From: Aedes albopictus
Taxonomy: Eukaryota > Arthropoda > Insecta > Diptera > Culicidae
Direction: 5' to 3'
NCBI RefSeq assembly: GCF_035046485.1
Contig: NC_085138.1
Location: 21,926,440-21,990,439 of the forward strand
Length of the DNA stretch: 64,000 bases
Each line of letters starts with the position of its first letter. Positions within the stretch are counted from its first letter, which is position 1. Both the position numbers and the translations under genes were made by a program. The notes beneath the pieces were generated by a model. That model did not search any database. It was given only the letters and a program-made list of their open reading frames with translations, and had not been told where the DNA came from. Of this stretch, positions 32,476 through 43,869 are shown piece after piece.

Positions 32476-33810
32476 AAGACTCCCACTCTCTAATTTGGGC
32501 TCCCTAGGGCTTTTGACAAGGGGGCGACTAGCTCAAGCTTGAGAGACTCAGCTCTCGAGGTCGGCTCTCCAGATACGGGTTTCGTAACGAATCAGGAATA
32601 CAAACGCACGTGGTCACTTTACTCACTAATTTATTGTTTTACATACTTAGTGTGTGTTCGTGTAGTGTGTTTGGCCGGCCGGCAACGCTGGGATCAAGCA
32701 GGAACGGCGACGATGGAGACGGGAGGGCGGTGGCGGTGGGGATCGGGGCTGTAGCGTCGTCAGATGGAGCAACGTGGCGACGGGGTGGCAGGGCGGTGGG
32801 GCGTATCTCACGGGGGTCACGGCGAGCGATCTCGCGAAGCGATCTCGCGAAGCGACTCGTTGGCACTCTTCGGTCCGAGGTTTCGTTTCGGAGGACGGAC
32901 TTTCGACTCTCGGAGATCTCGTCGGGACTCGGTCGGGGTCAATCGTCCCTTTGCTTGACGAGGGGTGACAGGTTCGAGTGGCCTCCCCAACACCAAAGGG
33001 GTCAACCACACCTCACGCCACAAGTAGGGCACACGTGGCGAAGGCTTAACTTTGTCCGCTTTCAGGAAAAATAACGCCAATGGGTCCTGAGCCCGCGTAG
33101 GAGGAAAGGGATTAGTGGGGATTGCTACCGAACTCCGGTTTAGTCTCAATTTACCTGATTCTGGCTTTGTGGATGCACCGTTGAAACTTTTCCACTTATC
33201 CGAGGTACTACTGTACCGATGACTTGGCACAAATGTTCACAAGGAGAATTACTAAATTTTGGCACGTCTTTCTGACTTGGAAGTCCGTGTGGAAAAGGCC
33301 GGGTTTTCCGTTTTATAATAGTAGCAATCCCCCAAAATGCTCTTTCCCTCCTAAAATATCCCATCTATCCATTTCTTGATCAAAATGTCCCACCTATATC
33401 TCTTTCTTGATCCCAAACGTTAAGTGTTTGAATGGTAAGTGTATGAGTCAGTGTATAACAGTTATGTCTTATATCTAAGTTGATTTGGCCGTTTAAATGA
33501 ACTTTCTTAATTTGTTTTATCTCTTAATAGTTTTTACATATAGGAACATATAACAGTCAGGAAAGGGTTTAAATATTAATGTCTTAATTTTGTATAACGA
33601 GCATAGATACATATTTTATATTCTAATAGGAATAAGATTTGTTTCGGTATTGTGATTACCACAGCAGATAGTGATCACCATTGCTATCTCCTACTTACTG
33701 AGTTCCCTTTCGAAAGCTCGACTACAATGGTACTCATCTGGCTCTGCTTTGGCTTGCGTCGTAGGGTAAAGTACCCAGATTGCAACATACTTTACAAGTT
33801 TCACTAAAAA
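32476..33810. other. GC-rich insertion between arrays; possible LTR fragment or unique DNA
   Basis: The insert begins TGTTAATCTCTCTTAAGACT right at the array edge, as LTRs often do. It is very GC-rich from 32,640 to 33,000, including a direct repeat of the 15-mer GCGATCTCGCGAAGC. At 33,345-33,411 a ~31-bp unit ending TTTCTTGATC is duplicated. Frames of 120-154 codons overlap on both strands without domains. I cannot find a matching right LTR end or a second LTR. Confidence 0.35.
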
Positions 33811-33872
33811 AATCTATAGAAGCTTCCCAGAAATACCTCCGCAGGAGTGCACCAAAGAATTCTACGTTTTTG

Positions 33873-33971
33873 AACCTTTCAGGACGCGATTCTATAAGCG
33901 AGCCCTGTATATCACAAGCGAGGTTTTCGGTGGTGTTGTAGTTTTTACAACAGCGCGCGTCCTGAAAGGTT
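33873..33971. mobile_element. 99-bp MITE
   Basis: AACCTTTCAGGACGCG at the left and CGCGTCCTGAAAGGTT at the right are perfect inverted repeats of 16 bp. The interior has a second small inverted pair around GTTGTAGTTTTTACAAC. It lies within the decayed start of array 5. Confidence 0.75.
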
Positions 33972-35348
33972 ATATTCCCCAAGAATCCTTTTAAAGAAAT
34001 TCTTCCATAAACGATCGTAAAATTTCCTCCAGAGTTTTCACGAAATTTGCTTCAGTAGTTCACCGAGAACACCTCCGGGGTTTCCCCAGGAAGCCCTCTA
34101 GAATGCATGAATCTCTCCAGGTTTCAATATTTTCCCGAAAATTTCTCCAGTAGTTCCCCGGAAGTATTTGCACAGGTTTAATAAAAAAAAAACATCCAGA
34201 GCTCCCCGGTAAATCTTCCAGGAAATGCCCGGAAGTTCCTAGGGAATTTCTGCAGAAGTTTTCCAGAAGTTTCTCAGGAATCCCTCCAGAATTCCTCGGT
34301 AATGATTTAAGAAGTTTCTCAGGAATTCCTTTAGAAGTTCCTCGGAAATTCCTACCTACAGGAGATCCTCAGGAATTCATTCAAAAGTACCCAGTATAGA
34401 ACCTCAGTATACCTAATATACTTCCAGAACTTCCTCGAGAATATCTTCAGGAATTCTAAAAGAGCTTCTCCAGGAGTTCTTCGGAAACACCACTAGGAGT
34501 TTCTCGGGAATTCCTCCAGGAGATGCTTGGATTTATTTTAGGAATCTCTCGGATATCCCCTTAAAAATTTGCAGGAAATTCCTCTTAAGTTTCACAGCAA
34601 AATTCGTTTTGGAGTTTGGGAGTTCCTCCTGGAGATCCCCAGGAATTTCGCCAGAAGTTCCTCTTCTCCGGTAATGCATCCATGAGTTTGTCGGAAATAC
34701 TTTCAAGAGTTTCTCAGCATTGGCGGATCCGGTCTTTTCTCTTTTCTTACTCACTCACCTAAACATACACGAGAAAGAGCGGGATGAAAGAAGAGGCAAG
34801 CTGCCTCTTCTTCTATCTTTCTCTTTTTCGTTTATGTTTAGGAGAGTTAGTAAAACAAGACAATACTGACCCCGCCAATGCTCCTCAGGAATGCATGAAG
34901 AAGTTGCTCGGGCATTCCTCTAGCAGTTCCTCAGAAATTTATCTAGGAGTTTCTCGATAATTCCTTCAGAAATTCTTCGAGAAATCCTCTGGGAGTTCCT
35001 CGTGTATTTCTCTAGATGGTTCTCGGGGATTCCTCCAGCAGTTCATCCAGAAGTTCTTCGGGAATACATCCAAAAGTTCCTCAGCAATTCATTAAGAAAT
35101 TGCTCTAGGAATTCCTCCAGGAGTTCCCCAGAAATTCGTACAGAAGTTTTCTGGAGTTTTCTCCAGGATTTGCCCTTGAGTTCCGCCAAGTGTTCGCCGG
35201 GAATTTCACCAGAAGTTTCCTGGAAAATCTTCCAGGAATTCCCCTAGAAGTTCCTGAGAAATTCTTCCAGCAGTTCCTTGAGAATACCTCATGAGGAATT
35301 TCCTGGGAGCTTCTGGAGGAATTCCCTGAGAGCTTCTGGAGGAATTGC
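33972..35348. repeat. GGAATTCC-type array 5, AGAAGTTCCTC variant
   Basis: Units mix AGGAATTCCTCC and AGAAGTTCCTCGG. The array carries one hAT-like MITE and is broken at its right end by a retroposon, after which it continues as array 6 with the same end sequence. Confidence 0.85.
34718..34880. mobile_element. 163-bp hAT-like hairpin MITE in array 5
   Basis: CATTGGCGGATCCGGTC at the left and GACCCCGCCAATG at the right are inverted. Symmetry runs almost to the centre through CTAAACATA and AGAAGAGGCAAGCTGCCTCT. The flanks TTTCTCAG and CTCCTCAG match at 6 of 8 positions, consistent with a decayed 8-bp duplication. Confidence 0.75.
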
Positions 35349-36814
35349 GTTGCGTTGCGTTGCGTTGCGTGGTAACGGAGTAATTCGTAGATTGCATACT
35401 AAAAGTTGTCATGTTATATCTGTAGTACTTCTATTCCGATTGCTTATGGAATGCTATTTGGGAAGGAACAGCAATCCAATCAGAGGTTGAAGTAAAATAG
35501 ACATGAGAACTTCCATTGCCGGCCACGCCCATCTTCTCCGTTACGAGGATAGGAAAGGATGTGATGATATGACACCTACTTTATGAAAGGTCAGCGACTC
35601 ACCGACGCCCCCATAGGTGTCAAGGAGTTGGATATTTGGAATAGGTTAATCTGGGATTCACTATATGCAAGATTCAGATTGTGTAAGTGAATTTGAGTAG
35701 ATCATGTAGATGTGTAGGCGTGAGTGTAAGTGTTTTAGTGTATTTAAACACCAACGTTGGGAGTGACATAGCTAAGAAATTTGTCACTCCATGGGCCTTT
35801 TTGCTTCCGGGATGGGGCACGGGCATTTGGACCATGTGTCCTGGCTAACAAGCCTAGGCTTAAGCGCCATTGATCGCTCTCTGAAACGATAAGAAAAACG
35901 TTAAGTGGATGGGAAGGGATGGTAGGGAAGGAATGATATCTATTTATCGAGGTGCCAGCGACTCACCGATGCCCTCGTAAAAAGAAAGGAGATGGGATTT
36001 TGATACGGGAATGGTCTGGAATTCAGTATGGTTATGTTATGCGATTGGGTTATTATGAAATTAACAACTTATGTGTGGTAATGGCTCGCTTAAGAAAAAA
36101 AAATCTGTTCCACATCGGAACGAACTCACCAAATTATCTAGTTGCACATCGTCTGGTTGCATGGTTCATGTCCCGTGCGGACATAAAACAAAAAAATACT
36201 TGATGTAAGTAACTTAGACAAACTTTTGCCTTCACTAGAATTTGTGTGGAATATTGTTTTTTGCTTGATTTCTTGAGACTAGCAGCTGTAGTTTCCGTAA
36301 GCCTACCGAGTACTTTTGCGGGAAATATGCCAGATTTGTCAGATTTTTCTCGCTCATGGAACCCGGAATTCAATCACGCAGACACAATAACGGCAGAACC
36401 TTCCACTTTTCATAATCCGTATCATATCCGTATTATATTCAATCACTAAAGAGAATAACCACATCGGACGACACGAAAACGACAACCACCATTTTAAACC
36501 CACATCATAACACACAAATCAAATTCATAAAAACTGGTTTCAGGCGCCCATTTCTTCACTTTCTACCAAACGATTACACAATGTGCAACAAAACACACGG
36601 TACAGCCACTTTTAGTACGAGGATAGCACCCGAACTACCAGTATAATCAAACAAATCTCGAGGAAAACGATTCTCACTAAGGAAAACTAGCACAATAAGA
36701 TTCGTAAGTGATTAAATTGTACAAGCGGAAGAAATTTTTCTCGGGAACGCGTAGAAAAACGTGACAAGCGGTTGAAAACACAACCGTTCGCGGCGATGCC
36801 CACTACGATTTCCT
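35349..36814 (-). mobile_element. 1,466-bp retroposon with 25-bp target duplication
   Basis: The 25 bases beginning CCCTGAGAGCTTCTGGAGG occur exactly at 35,324-35,348 and 36,815-36,839, bracketing the insert. Read on the minus strand it starts AGGAAATCGTAGTGGGC and ends in a tail of ACGCA repeats. That is non-LTR-like integration with variable-length duplication. Its 3' region (GATGGGCGTGGCCGG ... CTACGAAxTACxCCGTxAC) recurs at 43,472-43,800 with a CTAACG-type tail. No RT domain is seen; the largest minus frame (79 codons, 36,134-36,373) is unrecognised. Probably a non-autonomous or internally deleted copy. Confidence 0.75.
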
Positions 36815-38285
36815 CCCTGAGAGCTTCTGGAGGAATTGCCTAGGAACTCATGGAGAAATTGTCTGGGAACTCCTGGAGGAATTTCCTGAGAACTCTTGGA
36901 GGAATTTCCTGAGAACTCCTGGAAGAATTCCCTGGGAGCTCCAGGAGAAAATCGCGGGACACTTCTGACGGAATTCCCAGGGAACTCCTAAAGGAATCCT
37001 CGAGGAACACTTAGAGGAGTTCCCGGCAAATTTCTGGAAGAATTCCAGGGGAACTCCTGGAAGAATTCCCAGGGAACTCCTAGAGGTATTCCCGGGGAAC
37101 TCCTGGAGGAATGCCTGGAGAACTCCTGGATGAATTCCCTGGAAAATCATGGAAGAAATCCCTAGGAACTTTTAAAAGAATTCCCTAGGAGCTCCAGGAA
37201 GAATTCCCGGGTAACTTCTGACGGAAATTTCTCCGGGAACTCTTAGAGGAATTCTCGGAGATCTCCTAGAGGGATTCCTGGAAAACTTCTGTGAGAATTC
37301 CAGGGGAACTCCTGGAAGAATTCACAGGAAGTGCTGGAGGAACTACCTGGAAACTCCTGTAGGAATTACTGGAGAACTCCTAGAGGTATTCCCGGGGAAC
37401 TCCTGGAGGAATGCCAGAGGAACTCCTGGAGGAATTCCCTGGAAACTAATGGAGGAATTCCCGGCAAACTACTGGAGAAACTCCCAGGGAAGTCCTGGAG
37501 AAATTGTCGGATATCTCCTAGAGGAATTCCCGGGGAACTTCTGGAGGAATTTCCTGGGGAACTCTTTGATGAATTTCCAGGAAACTTTATACGGAATCCT
37601 TGGGGAACTCTTGGAGGAATTCCCGGCGAACTTCTGGAGGAATTCTCTGAGAATTTCTGGAAGAATTGCCGGAGATCTCCTAGAGGAACTCCCTGGGAAA
37701 TCCTGGAGGAATGCCTGGGGAACTCCTGGCGGAATTCCCGGGAAACTTCTGACGGAATTCCCTGGGAACACCTAGAGGAATGCTCGGGAAACTTTTAGAG
37801 GAATTCCCGGCAAACTCCTGGAAGAAATCCCAGAGAACTACTGCAGGAACTCCCAGGGACCGCCTGGAGGAATTTTCGGAGATCTCCTGGAGGAATTCCC
37901 AGGGAACTCCTGCAGGAATGCCTGGGAAACTCCTGGATGAATTCCCAGGAAACTTTTGACGGAATCCTCGGGAAACTCTTGGAGGAATACTCGGCAAACT
38001 TCTGGGGGAATTCCCTTTGAACTCCTTGAAGAATTGCCGGAGATCTCCTAGAGGAACTTCCTGGGAACTCCCGGAGGAATGCCTGGGGAATTCCTGGTGG
38101 AACCCCAGGGAACTCTTGGAGAAATTTCCGGGAAACTTCTGACGGGATTCCCTGGGAACTCCTAAAGGAATTCTCGAGAACTCTTAGAGGAATTCCCGGC
38201 GAACTTGAAATTCCCTGGGAACTCTTGGAGGAACTCCAGGTGAACTCCTGGAGCAATTTCCGGAGAACTCCGGGAGAAATCACGC
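36815..38285. repeat. GGAATTCC-type array 6, GGGAACTCCTGGAGG variant
   Basis: The unit is about 24 bp: GGAATTCCCTGGGAACTCCTGGAG. Frames of 100-162 codons on both strands read repeats such as EFPGNSSRS and ELLEEFPGN; these follow from the period. Confidence 0.87.
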
Positions 38286-38764
38286 GCGATCCGAAATAAA
38301 ACGAGGAACCGCAATGATAGTTGTCTTTAATTTCACTTCGTCTCGCGAATATACAGCGAAACTAAAACAAACAACAGCCGTCAATCGATTTGGAACGGAC
38401 TGAATCGCCTTCCAAATGTTGTGCAAAATGAAACAGAGTGTATGCCAGATTTATTTTATTTAGACGAAAACTGTTCGAAACTGAAATTAAGAACGCCCCG
38501 GTGGAGATCTAAGATTTAGATTTGATCTATCCAAATGTCAGAATTTGGAAAAGAACGCAACCGCTGAAAACGACCTAGGAAGACACAAGTACAGTAAAAA
38601 TTTATAACAGTTCTAAATGTAATGTCAAAAATATACCAAATTCCGCTCGCTTCCACCGGTATTTGTTTCAAATTCTAAATCGCTCACCAAACGTCAACTT
38701 GTCACTATTTTCAGAGTAGAAATAGTTGTCCTTCGAGGTAAAGCTTATTCGCGGAGATATAAAA
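38286..38764. other. Non-array spacer between arrays 6 and 7
   Basis: AT-rich DNA without inverted ends, tRNA boxes or domain-bearing frames. It contains AGATCTAAGATTTAGATTTGATCT-like partial symmetry near 38,506-38,530. Nothing else to support. Confidence 0.4.
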
Positions 38765-39440
38765 TTCCTCCGGAGTTCCACCTGGAAGTTTTTTCAGACG
38801 TGCTTGCTTCAAGGCTTGCTCCAGGAGTTCCATCTGGGATTAATGCGGAAGTTCCAACAGATATTCCTTCAGGAGTTTCATCTCAGAATTTTTCTGCAAT
38901 TTCCATCGCCATCAAAAGTTCAAATTGGTATTGGTATTCGCCCCGGATCCTCCAAGAGTTTCTCCAAGAATTCCTCCAAGGATTCAAGTGGAATTTCTCA
39001 AGGAGTTCCACAAATTCGTCCTTGGACTCCTTCAGGAATTTCTCCAGGAATTCCTCCAGGAATCCCTCCAGGAATTCCTCCAGGAATTCCTCCAAGGATT
39101 TCTCTAAGAATTCCTCCAAGGATTTCTCCAAGAATACATTCAGGAATTCCTCCAGTTATTCTTCCTGGAATTCCTCCAGGAATTCCTCCAGAGATTCCTC
39201 CAGAGATGCATCCAGGGATTCCTTCAGGATTTCCACCAAAGATTCGTCAAAGAATTCCTCGAAGATTTCCTCCAAGAATCCCTCAAGGGATTTCTCCAGG
39301 AACTCGTACAGGAATTCCTCTTGAAAGTCTGTCAGGAATTCTTCCAAAAATTCCTCCAGGGTTTTCTACAGGAATTCCTCCAAAGAATCCTACAAGAATT
39401 CCTTGAAGGATTTCTCCAAGAATTCCTCCAGGAATTCCTC
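38765..39440. repeat. GGAATTCC-type array 7, cleanest 12-bp form
   Basis: Around 39,040-39,200 the unit AGGAATTCCTCC repeats almost without change. A 226-codon plus-strand frame spans it and reads [12 protein letters not shown]; a parallel frame reads NSSRNSSRN. The regular period explains both. Confidence 0.9.
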
Positions 39441-39537
39441 CATATCGCCCAATCATGATGCATTTTGCTAGTTTCGAGTTCCGGATTTTTACACGTGTTC
39501 TAGACGCTGATAATGCCAAAATGTTGCCAACAAGTAG

Positions 39538-39705
39538 TGGGGGTCATGCACAAATTACGTCACGCTTTTAGGGGGGAGGGGGGGTTTTGCATAACGTGAC
39601 GAACCATACAAAAAGTTTAAATGTCTTATACAAAAAGTGTGACATAGGGGGGAGGGGGGGTTGAAAATGGTCGATTTTTGCGTGACATAATTTGTGTATC
39701 ACCCC
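39538..39705. mobile_element. G-rich MITE, CACAAATTACGTCACGC family
   Basis: TGGGGGTCATGCACAAATT at the left and inverted GGGGTGATACACAAATTATG at the right are TIRs, with TAG on each side (39,535-39,537; 39,706-39,708). The interior carries GGGGGGAGGGGGGGTT twice. The ends share ACAAATTACGT-ACGC with the element at 1,008, consistent with a PIF/Harbinger relationship. Confidence 0.7.
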
Positions 39706-41390
39706 TAGTTGAAATTTATGGCTGGTAGGTAATGTCAACATCAGCATTGAGGAAAAAGTAATTGCTGGTGCATAAACTTTTTCAAATTATCTATCCATCC
39801 AGGACAAAGCATGACAAAACTGTGGTCTGTTTGTTCATATATGGATTTTTTGGATCCTTCCCTTACCGAGTCGACAGACAACAATCAGTCGCTGGGGAAG
39901 CATAGCTGCTTTCAAATTTTTCAACAAGGAGTCCCGTACCCCTATGGCTAACACTCACTCGTGAGGGAGTGGATACAACAACAATGACTCCTTTTGATGT
40001 GAAAAAACGCTTTCGAATCTCAACAAATTTTACGACCATTAACGAGTGTTCCGACTGCGCGACGACACTGTTCTTCATTGTTGTTGTCCTCGTCGTTGTC
40101 GTCGTAGTCTTCGCTGGGATATTGCGACTTCCAAGGAAGGGGTTCAACGAGTGAGTGCGCAGCGTGGGACACAAATCCCTGCGGTCGGGGCCGAAGATGG
40201 GCCACGCAGACGCACGCGCGCGGGAGGACACGGACGAAGCATTCCCTCCTCGGCCGCAGTATTAAGGCGAGATAACACAAAAAATACCGGTTTTTATTAT
40301 ACACCTCGTCCTTGTTTTACGTCCATGCTTGGCTAAGCGACAAAAAATTCTACCGCTAAGACAATGAGCAAACTCAACAGTTTTATATTTTTTAAAACAG
40401 CTTCTTGATTGGGCGAAGTGTACAAAAATATATAAATGTGTATTTTGATCATTATTTTGTCGGTAGAAATTTTTTTCGCTAAGCCAATAGTGGACGTAAA
40501 ATAAGGTTTGGGTGTATTGTTACTTGACTTGGGTAGAATCGAAAAGGCAGCGCAACTCTTTCTCTCCCCACGGCTTCGCGGTTCAGGACGGCCGACGATG
40601 ATGATGCTGGTGCCCTGGCGACGACTCATAAGGATACATCATCGGAAAGGAAAACGAAAATTGTGTTTCAAGGATAAGGTCAGTGACTTTTACGATCTTC
40701 GTTTTCATCCCTCGGTAGACCGGGCTCGGCAGCAGCGCAGCGCAGGCGTTCAGGGGCGATGACGAAGACACCGACGATTGCGCTTCGGTCGGTGGAAGAT
40801 CGTGTTCGTCCGTGCCGGAGATGTGATGATCGCGTGGACTCGGTGCGAGTGTGGGAGGGGGTGGAAGGTGGATGTTATTTATAGGATACGCGGAGGCGAG
40901 GACAGGAGTGCCGCACAAAACAGGATTTCTTTCCTTTTGAATCAAGGACTCGTTTTGTCCGTTGGAGATCTTTTGTACCCAAGCGACGCTCAACGCGGAG
41001 TGGAAACTTGCTCGATGAGTTTGATGGTGGAGTTTTTTTATGATTCTTTGGAAGGACAAGGCAGATTTCGAAACATTAAAGTAGATGGAAACAGTACGTA
41101 GATGATATGTATAATAATTGAGAATTTACATTTTATTCTAGCTGACCTTAAATCACAACACATACGAGCATTAGAAATTGAAACGTTGGAGTTTCTTCAA
41201 AAATGAATTTTCTCCTACCATTAAATTATTTAGGGATTCATAAAGAAACACTTTTGTTTATGTTTATTTTAGATAATTTCTGCACAAATTTCCATTTTAC
41301 TTAAGATTTTTTTCGTTATTTCTCTGATGATTAGTCGCTTTTTATGATGTTACATTATTCATCTTACTTTTATTAATTATTTATTTTCGC
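39706..41390. other. Low-repeat GC-richer block containing one MITE
   Basis: CGTCGTTGTCGTCGTAGTC near 40,091, a GC-rich zone at 40,160-40,260 and another at 40,560-40,900 stand out. A good splice-donor-like AAG|GTCAGT lies at about 40,678. A 158-codon minus-strand frame (40,583-41,059) is Ser/Pro/His-rich without a domain and is not accepted as a gene. 41,100-41,390 is AT-rich and empty. Promoter or first-exon sequence of a neighbouring gene is possible. Confidence 0.3.
40300..40516. mobile_element. ~217-bp MITE, TACACC ends
   Basis: Left TACACCTCGTCCTTGTTTTA and inverted right TACACCCAAACCTTATTTTA start arms of about 65 bp with the shared words ACGTCCA, GGCTTAGCGA (inverted) and AATTTCTACCG. 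The flanks suggest TA but the border is uncertain by a base or two. Confidence 0.7.
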
Positions 41391-41399
41391 TACGTTTAC

Positions 41400-41580
41400 C
41401 AAGTTGTCCATGTTTTCAAGACACGCGGAAGCTCAATCAGGAAAAGAAAGCATCTCTGAATGGCTTCATGCCAGAAGAGTAAATGTGTATGGATGAAGAC
41501 GGGAGTCTCTTTCCTTACGATCATAAGGTGATTGAAAGGTGGAAGCGACACTTCGATGAACGACAACAAAAGTGGCTGTA
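41400..41580 (+). pseudogene. Small remnant of RTE-like ORF (linker before the reverse transcriptase)
   Basis: After several stops the plus strand reads DGSLFPYDHKVIERWKRHFD then ERQQKWL. The pattern DGxLxxxxxxVxxRWKxHFD is the usual segment between endonuclease and reverse transcriptase in RTE-type insect elements. Only about 30 residues are convincing and it is flanked by stops. Recognition is from motif recall. Confidence 0.45.
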
Positions 41581-41662
41581 ATGTTTCCAAACATCAAGGA
41601 AATCTCATGCAATATCCCCCATTCGCTCGTTCTTAGTCGCTAAATTCTATAGTAACAGACCT

Positions 41663-41891
41663 TAAGGTTGATGGATTCGTCATTGCCATAATCGTCACCA
41701 TTAAAAATCAGAAAGCAGTTTTCTCGCTCAAATCACGAAAGTTTCAATTGAAAATGTGTTCATTGTACTCCAATCTGCATCCACAATACAGTGAATACAT
41801 TTTCACTGCGGAGATTTCAGCTTTGAATGAAAAACTGCTTTCGAATTTTCAATGATGACGATTTTTTCAATGACGAATCCTTCAACCTTAA
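41663..41891. mobile_element. 229-bp MITE, TTAAGGTTGA ends
   Basis: TTAAGGTTGATGGATTCGTC and the inverted TTAAGGTTGAAGGATTCGTC start arms of about 70 bp including ATCGTCANCATT and AAGCAGTTTT. The short minus-strand frame across it is a by-product. Confidence 0.75.
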
Positions 41892-41899
41892 CATATTTA

Positions 41900-42083
41900 G
41901 GGGGCTTTGTGGACAAGCGGTTAACGGCGTCGGTCGTTTTGGTGTCTCGTAAGCCTCGGAGTGTGGGTTCGATTCCCATAACTTTTCGTCCAAGGGAAAA
42001 TTCTTCAATATTCGTTGTCGAGTGTTAGTACCTAATGTTCAGTCTGTAGAGACCGCAAGGTCGAAGATGGTGTAATTGTCTTT
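41900..42083 (+). mobile_element. tRNA-derived SINE (plus strand)
   Basis: The head GGGCTTTGTGGACAAGCGGT (A box) with GTGTGGGTTCGATTCCCATA (B box) is followed by the 3' core TGTTCAGTCTGTAGAGACCG and TCGAAGATGGTGTAATTG, shared with the SINE at 24,039. The length of about 180 bp suggests a near-complete short SINE. Confidence 0.75.
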
Positions 42084-42939
42084 TAAAGCATGGTCCAGTT
42101 AGAACCCGGACGAAAATTATAATTTTGTGACGTTCTAAATGATCATAATCATCGTTCTTTTACAGCAATCTGATCATAAACTAGGGTAAATGTACCAATA
42201 GTGGTGCTGTTGGTAGCTCCTTGTAGTAAAATAATTGAATAAAATTGATAAACCACAAAATAAAAGTCTGAAAACGTTAACGGTAATTTTTCACTTAAAT
42301 TTGCTAGAAAACAGAAAAAAACATTGTTTATTTCAGTTTTTGCTAATAAATCACTTGCACCAACTATAGGTACACGGTTCCTATTATGAAGGTAAAATCT
42401 AAAGTTGGTTCCTATTATAATGGCGCATCCCATTGAATTCTTATGGGACCCACCACTACAGGTGCAAAGGAGCAAAAAATTAAGGAAAATATTTGTTCAA
42501 AACAGCTTTTTCGGCAAATCCGAACACAAACTGAATTAATGTTATTAATTAGACATGATGCATCTATTAAAAATGTCATTTGCAAGCTTTTTGGTCGAAA
42601 TAGTGCTAAATTTTCACTACCACCAGTATTGGTAAAAATTTCATCGATTTTCTTGCAACGAGCGAAAAGTTATTCCAGATTGAAGACAAGAGAAGAAAAG
42701 AAATCTTGCACAAACACGTTGAAAATTTAGCGTGGTCAGGTATGACAGCCGCGAAAAATGGTAATATCTCCAAAACCATTATGTGTGATATGCTCAGATG
42801 TTGTTAACTGAGGAAGTATCACAGGAAGATTGAAATTTGTGTTCATGGTTTCTTCTGCTTGGAATTCTTAGATTTGACAGGAAGTTTGAACTCTGAGCAT
42901 CGTTTTTCCACATAACGATAATGACACCAAATATGTACA
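42084..42939. other. AT-rich stretch, possible decayed inverted element
   Basis: GTACCAATAGTGGTG near 42,190 and ACCACCAGTATTGGTA near 42,620 are roughly inverted, and GGTTCCTATTATGA is repeated near 42,376 and 42,408. No coding frame has a domain. I cannot define element borders. Confidence 0.35.
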
Positions 42940-43334
42940 CAGGGATGGGAACACTCACTTGCGAAGAGTTACACTCACTTGCTGTTTTCTCAGCTCAGAA
43001 GCGTGCAATCAAGAAACGATGTATGGACGACTTTTGGCTTGAGGTTTTGCCTAAAAGTTTGTCGAATAGAGTAGGGGTCGAAAACCAATACCTAAGCCGT
43101 GACAGAGCTGTGAAAGTGACTGAAGTGACTAAATTACACTCACCTCGTGGAGAGTTGCCTTCGCAGCTCTCTCACGCCTTCGATATGCGTGTGCGACCCA
43201 TACTTTGTTCGGCAAACTTTTAGACAAAACCAAAAGACAATAGTCGTCCATACATCGTTTCTTGATTGCACGTTTCTGAGCTGAGAAAACAGCAAGTGAA
43301 TGTAACTCTTCGCAAGTGAGTGTTCCCATCCCTG
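42940..43334. mobile_element. 395-bp hAT-like foldback MITE with perfect 8-bp duplication
   Basis: CAGGGATGGGAACACTCACT begins both ends (right inverted), with arms of about 110 bp containing CTTGCTGTTTTCTCAGCTCA. TATGTACA is duplicated at 42,932-42,939 and 43,335-43,342. CAGGG ends plus an 8-bp duplication mark hAT. The frames starting MGTLTCEELHSLAVF on both strands are simply the two arms. Confidence 0.88.
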
Positions 43335-43471
43335 TATGTACAAGGATGATAGTCTCAAGAATCGCGTGCTGCTTTTCAAAAATGCACGTGAGATATCTGT
43401 AGAGGTTTGAGCTACTTTGGTAAGCTGTTCCGACAGCCGGATATGTCCAGTGGTATCATCACGAATAGATA

Positions 43472-43800
43472 GTTAGCGTTAGCGTTAGCGTAGTTACGGT
43501 ATACTTCGTAGATTGGATACTAACTAGATTCATGTACCTTTTGCTAATCTTGCTCGGATTGCTTTTCGGAACAAGGCTGGGGAGTTAACTTTGTTCCAAT
43601 CTTTTGCAAGAATACCAAAAGCACAAATGTTATTATTCCCGGCCACGCCCATCTTTACCGTAACTTGGGAAAGGGGAAGGAAGTGTTGATGTAGCACTTA
43701 TTTAAGAGGCCTCCGACTCAGTGACACTCCCATAAGTACTACGGAGTGGGTGGTTGGGAGATGTATTATGTAGGTCAAGGATTCGCCTGAAAAGCTGGTG
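43472..43800 (-). mobile_element. 3' end of the retroposon family seen at 35,349
   Basis: On the minus strand it runs from about 43,800 through AAGATGGGCGTGGCCGGGA and CCAATCTACGAAGTATACCG to a tail of CGCTAA repeats. It aligns with the last 350 bases of the 1,466-bp copy but is 5'-truncated, as typical of target-primed retroposition. Confidence 0.6.
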
Positions 43801-43869
43801 ATGGACCCACGGCATTGGTTGTTTACTTGGTTAAAATTTAATCTTTTGAAAGCCGGCAATCAAGAGAAT

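Noticed and set aside
32640..33000. Overlapping GC-rich frames of 120-154 codons suggesting a gene
   Set aside because: Frames occur in all registers because stops are rare in GC-rich DNA. No domain or codon pattern supports any of them.
38726..39406. 226-codon frame reading [12 protein letters not shown] repeats
   Set aside because: A direct consequence of the 12-bp array unit. No non-repetitive N- or C-terminal region and no promoter or splice context.
40583..41059. 158-codon minus-strand frame in a repeat-poor block
   Set aside because: Ser/Pro/His-rich low-complexity composition, no recognisable domain, and overlapping frames on the opposite strand. Lacks supporting splice structure.
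42921..43379. Similar frames (MGTLTCEELHSLAVFSAQKR) on both strands, suggesting a duplicated gene
   Set aside because: They are the two inverted arms of one hAT-like MITE bounded by the TATGTACA duplication.
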